From Callorhinus ursinus (lineage: Eukaryota; Chordata; Mammalia; Carnivora; Otariidae): a stretch of DNA of 64,000 bases. Below the pieces are notes generated by a model, which was not told where the DNA came from, searched no databases, and was given only the letters and a program-made list of their open reading frames with translations. This document shows, piece by piece, positions 60,126-64,000 of this stretch. Made by a program: the position numbers and the translations under genes. Positions within the stretch are counted from its first letter, which is position 1. The number at the start of each line of letters is the position of its first letter. The stretch lies in assembly GCF_003265705.1 (NCBI RefSeq), contig NW_020312828.1, positions 59,004,391-59,068,390 of the forward strand. Reading direction: 5' to 3'.

Positions 60126-62515
60126 TATTTCTAAAACTTTCCCAAATCACTCAGTCTTATATTCATCAAGACTCACATTTGTTTAACAGGTAAAAGAGTA
60201 AAGGGGGTTCAAAGAAACAATCTCATCTGGCAATAAAATAATTAAACACAAAATCAAAGAATTGTTAGCTAATAGTGTCATCTTCATATGAGTCACACAT
60301 GTTGAATAAAGAGATAATAAATAGAACAAAGAACAAAATCAGCTTTAAAATAAGAATTTCTGATTATATATGCTAGTAGGAGGTAACTGTAGCTCTAACA
60401 TTTACCTGCTAAATTCACTGTAATTTCCAAAGAGGTATTGGAGAACAAACAACATCCCTTCATCTCTACCCCAACATCTCCACCCCTCATCTCTACCCCT
60501 ACACACACTTATTACCAAAAGTTTTGCAAATAAATTTAGCTCAATATTAACCATAAATTTTCAAATGGTTTCTCAGTTCCTATGATTAGTACATATGTTT
60601 AAATAGGATGGCCAAGTTATTTCCTCTTTAATAGTAAACTGAAACTAAATTTAGTGATATTTTGAAATATGGATTCAAAATATTTAAAGAAATATAAAAT
60701 GATATAGAAAGTATGTTTATGTTTTTACTTATATTATCTAGAAATGGTAAAAAGCTAGTCTATGAATATATGACAAAATGATGAAGAAATTTGGTAACTA
60801 AATCAGCTTCTTGCATTTCAAATATCAGTGCAAAGAGGGCCAGATGGTGAATTGAAAATCTGCATGAGTATTGACTTTTAATGAAAACACTTACATGATC
60901 TTCATGGCCACAATTAGTATAGCTTCTCTGCTCTCCTCCCTTGATGCTGGGACCTTGTTAGATTGACCTCTTATGTCAATAAAACCAGCTTGAAGTTCAC
61001 ATGCAAACACATTCATAGCAAGCAACCTCCCCAGTTAGTTAGGAAGGTTAATCAAGGTAAGGCCCTTGGTAGAGGCAGGATATTTATTTCTAAATTGAAA
61101 AGTCCTCTTGATATTAAAGTTTGGAGGGAAAAATATTTGCTAACCCTATAAAATTGAATTACCATCAAGCAAGGGAAGTGGTTCTGCATATTTCATACAT
61201 GAAAAGAAAATATTTGGTATCCATTCAATTTTTTTGCTCTAAGTCTTGTCTTAGAGACTTTGCGCATATATGAATGGAGAAAAAATACTTAAATTAGTGT
61301 GATACTATTCCAACACAGTTTCCCTCACTTTCTTCCTGGAGACTTTCCTTTCCTCTCCTCTCCTCTCCTTTTCTTTTCTTTACTTTTTTTTATTGCTCTC
61401 AAAAAATTAAAAGAATATTCAGGACATAGAACAGCAGTACTCAGACTTTACGCTTCATAAAAGCCTCATCTAAACAGCTGGTGTTCGGAGCTGTTGGAGA
61501 AAGATGGACATATGCTATACAGAGATCTTGCTTTAACCAATATTAGTTTTCTTAAAACTGTAAGTAATATGGGTTGGGACATCCATCTGCCCATGTTCTT
61601 GGTGTGAATATGAACATTGTAGCTTTCAGACTTTTCTTCCTCAATATTTACTTTCAGAAAAGCAAAATGAGAAAGAACTAACAAATCAGCAGTAGGTCTT
61701 ATATACCACAGAAAGGAGCAAGGAAACCTTCATTTAGAGTGGAAGATAATATTTCACTGATAGGGCATTGAAACCCATCAACACTCCTTCTGATTTCTTT
61801 GTACACTATTCTCTTGCACACACACGGCTAGCAGTTAAAACCAACAATCTTCTTGAGAGTATTTCACAGAGGACTAAACAACCCCAACCAATATCTTTTA
61901 AGGAGGCTCATTATCAATTAGTATTCTGTCGAATTTACATCAGAAAATTTTGTAATGAAATTACAATGGAACAATCAAATGAATGCTGTAACAATAACTG
62001 CTATAAAATCAAAGGAGAATGTATTTGTTCTAGTAGGAAGAGTCGACAGAAACTTGATGGAAAAAGTAAAACTCCAGCTGGACTTAGAAAACCAGATAAA
62101 GAAAGTGGTACATTCCAGTGTGAATGGCAGGAGAGCCCTGTGAGGCAGAAAAAAAAACATGGGTCCTTTGCCAGTTGGTCACTAAAAACTGCATTGTGTA
62201 CCTATTGTTAATCCCTTAGGACCCTGCCAGGCAGAGGAAGAATGGGAGTAGAAAATATCCCTATCACTTAAACTTGTTTAGTGATTAGCCTGAGAGAAAA
62301 TATTTTCTATTTATAGACACATACGGATAAAATGAACGGCATAAATGCCGGGTGATATGGTTTGTCTTAGGAAACTCTATGCAGGGCAAGTTTAGTGTGA
62401 TCTTTAATTTTTTTTTTTTTAATGGGTAGAGAAATAAAGGAAGATGTCATTTTAAATGGAGAAGATAAATGTGGGGAAAAAGGCAGTGGGGAGCATGTAG
62501 CACAGAAATCCAGAT
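60126..62515. other. Unassigned DNA with a 147-codon open frame
   Basis: Includes a pyrimidine tract (61338-61391) and a T-run (62407-62420). The frame at 61768-62211 is described separately. Confidence 0.4.
61768..62211 (+). other. Unassigned 147-codon open frame, doubtful
   Basis: The longest stop-free ATG frame in the window. Composition is Lys/Ser/Cys-rich, with no signal peptide, membrane segment or domain that I recognise. A second frame overlaps it (61955-62143) and has a more protein-like, charged helical pattern ('NLMEKVKLQLDLENQIKKVV'). A very old frameshifted retrocopy is therefore possible, but neither frame matches a family I can name. No splice sites, CpG island, Kozak context or poly-A signal argue for a gene. 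Confidence 0.15.
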
Positions 62516-62521
62516 AATACA

Positions 62522-62760
62522 GGTGTTAAGATCATGGGCCCTGCTGTCAGTTAGACTGCCTTGAATACCAACTTCCTATGTACTAGCATGTGACTTAGGA
62601 CAAATTATTCAATATCCCTGTTCCTCAGTTTAATCATGTACAAAATGGGGATAATAATGGTACTTATCTCTAAATATTGTTACGTAAAATTAGTATATAT
62701 AAAGAACTCAGATAAATTCTTGGCACATCACAACTACTCAACGAAAATGAATCATCATCA
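62522..62760 (+). repeat. MIR SINE
   Basis: 'catgtgacttaggacaaatt', 'ctgttcctcagtttaatc', 'acaaaatggggataataatgg' and 'ttcttggcacatcac' form a nearly complete MIR. Confidence 0.85.
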
Positions 62761-62781
62761 TCATTGGCTACAAGATAGTTT

Positions 62782-62976
62782 TTTTTTTTTTTAAGATTTT
62801 ATTTATTTATTTGACAGAGAGAGACAGCGAGAGAGGGAACACAAGCAGGGGAGTGGGAGAGGGAGAAGCAGGCGTCCCATGGAGCAGGGAGCCCGATGCG
62901 GAGCTTGATCCTAGGACCCTGGGATCATGACCTGAGCTGAAAGCAGATGCTTAACGACTGAGCCACCCAGGCGCCC
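62782..62976 (-). mobile_element. SINEC
   Basis: Reverse-orientation copy. Target duplications 62768-62781 and 62977-62990 ('ctacaagatagttt') are identical. Confidence 0.97.
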
Positions 62977-63224
62977 CTACAAGATAGTTTCTTAAGAATG
63001 CAATAATGTGTGAATCAATGCAAGTAAAGGGACAATAAGGAAACAAACCCAGACTGAGTAGAGGTGGTGAGAACTATACTTGGAAGGATACTATCAGAGC
63101 CTAGGTTATTTTGTTTCAGGTTCCCCCCTTACTGTTTATGCTCTGTAAAGCCAGAGAAGGCTTAGGGTCAACCAAACCCTAAGGGATGGATATGAGTAAA
63201 GCCTCCCGACTGGGACACACCTGG

Positions 63225-63416
63225 CTTTGCATTCTAGTTCTAGCCCGCAGGCTGTTCCAACTAGCTCTTGGCAACTTGTTTATACCTCACCTTTCTCAGT
63301 TAAAAATCAGGAAAATAACAGAGTCTACCTCAAAGTGTCGCTGCAACTGTTAAAAAAAGATAATGCATGGATAGTTTATTACCACAATGACTGGAACACA
63401 GTATTTAGTAAATAAT
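63225..63416 (+). repeat. MIR SINE fragment
   Basis: 'tttgcattctagttctagcc', 'ctttctcagttaaaaatcag' and 'taatgcatggatag' follow the MIR layout. Confidence 0.65.
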
Positions 63417-63419
63417 GAC

Positions 63420-64000
63420 TTGGTTATCTTTCTTATCTTTCCTCCTTTTCTTTCTGAAAGAGCATTTACAGTATAAATAAAGTACTTATTAGGGTGTGTA
63501 TGGGGGGGCTGCAGGTGGGATGGGTTTTAGGGAGATATTGGCCTCCAGGGAGAAAACTGCATTTAACCAGACTTGAAATGATGAAGTTGAAGACAACAGT
63601 GCAATTAAAAAAAGGCAAGGACAGGAGAGATAAAAGATATGTTATTAAAGGATGAATCAATTAATCATCTGAGGTTGCCTGAGTAACTATGGGGTGTAAA
63701 GACCAACAGGTCTGTGGATTCCAATTAGCTGCAAAACAAGGCACTACTGACTCAATCACTAGTCAACAATGACCTCAAATATCTAAAAGATCTGCATAAT
63801 AACTTATAGTTTTCCCATGCACTACTTCAGTTGATGCCCATAACATTTTTATAATGTGACTCTTACTCTGTTTCTTATTTTATATGTAAGAAAAAAATAT
63901 ATTCCCAGAAAGGAAGGAAACACTCCCAAGGTACCATAGGCCAGTAAGTGGTAAAATCAGAACTCACATTCTGGTTTCTGATTTGAAATTTCATGGTCTT
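63420..64000. other. Unassigned unique DNA
   Basis: No gene or repeat recognised up to the window edge. Confidence 0.4.

Overview
This window is AT-rich, repeat-dense, non-coding mammalian DNA. The organism is a caniform carnivore, probably an arctoid (bear, seal or mustelid group). The evidence is twenty copies of a tRNA-Lys-derived SINEC element (head GGGGCGCCTGGGTGGCTCAG, tail CAAATAAATAAATAAA) plus several 3' ends of the carnivore-type L1. Family names are given from recognition of sequence features, not from a database search. I found no convincing protein-coding gene, no functional RNA gene, no CpG island and no prokaryotic feature. The window is best read as intergenic or deep-intronic sequence.

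Layout. 0-2.4 kb: old antisense L1, then unique DNA. 2.4-3.1 kb: a Tigger-like DNA transposon with TA duplications. 3-7.8 kb: mostly unique, with one hAT-type element. 7.8-9.8 kb: stacked L1 3' ends, one split by a MER8-like transposon. 10-14 kb: a SINE, a MIR, and an old antisense L1 broken by an SFT2D1 processed pseudogene and by a second mariner-like element. 14-22 kb: SINEs, MER5A, an L2 and a solo LTR-like repeat. 24-27 kb: a dense SINE cluster. 28-29 kb: an L2 split by a SINE. 30.8-32.4 kb: an ERV-L class remnant (integrase end, dUTPase, polypurine tract, LTR). 33.6-34.4 kb: a MaLR-type LTR split by a SINE. 35-42 kb: L2, L1 fragments and SINEs. 45.3-51.5 kb: a long antisense L1 (ORF1 C-terminus, ORF2, 3' UTR) fused at its 5' end to a U6 snRNA pseudogene and interrupted by four younger insertions. 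51.6-64 kb: L2 and MIR fragments, SINEs, and a 100-N assembly gap inside a purine tract.

Nothing here works as a pathway. The content is a layered record of retrotransposition. L1 machinery is the likely source of the SINEs, the SFT2D1 copy, the U6-L1 chimera and the very short L1-tail insertions. The best observations are the U6-L1 chimera (45.33-51.55 kb), a 55-bp L1-tail insertion at 46.6 kb, the nested SFT2D1 retrocopy, and many SINEs with near-perfect target duplications that could serve as phylogenetic markers. I did not find an undescribed functional system.
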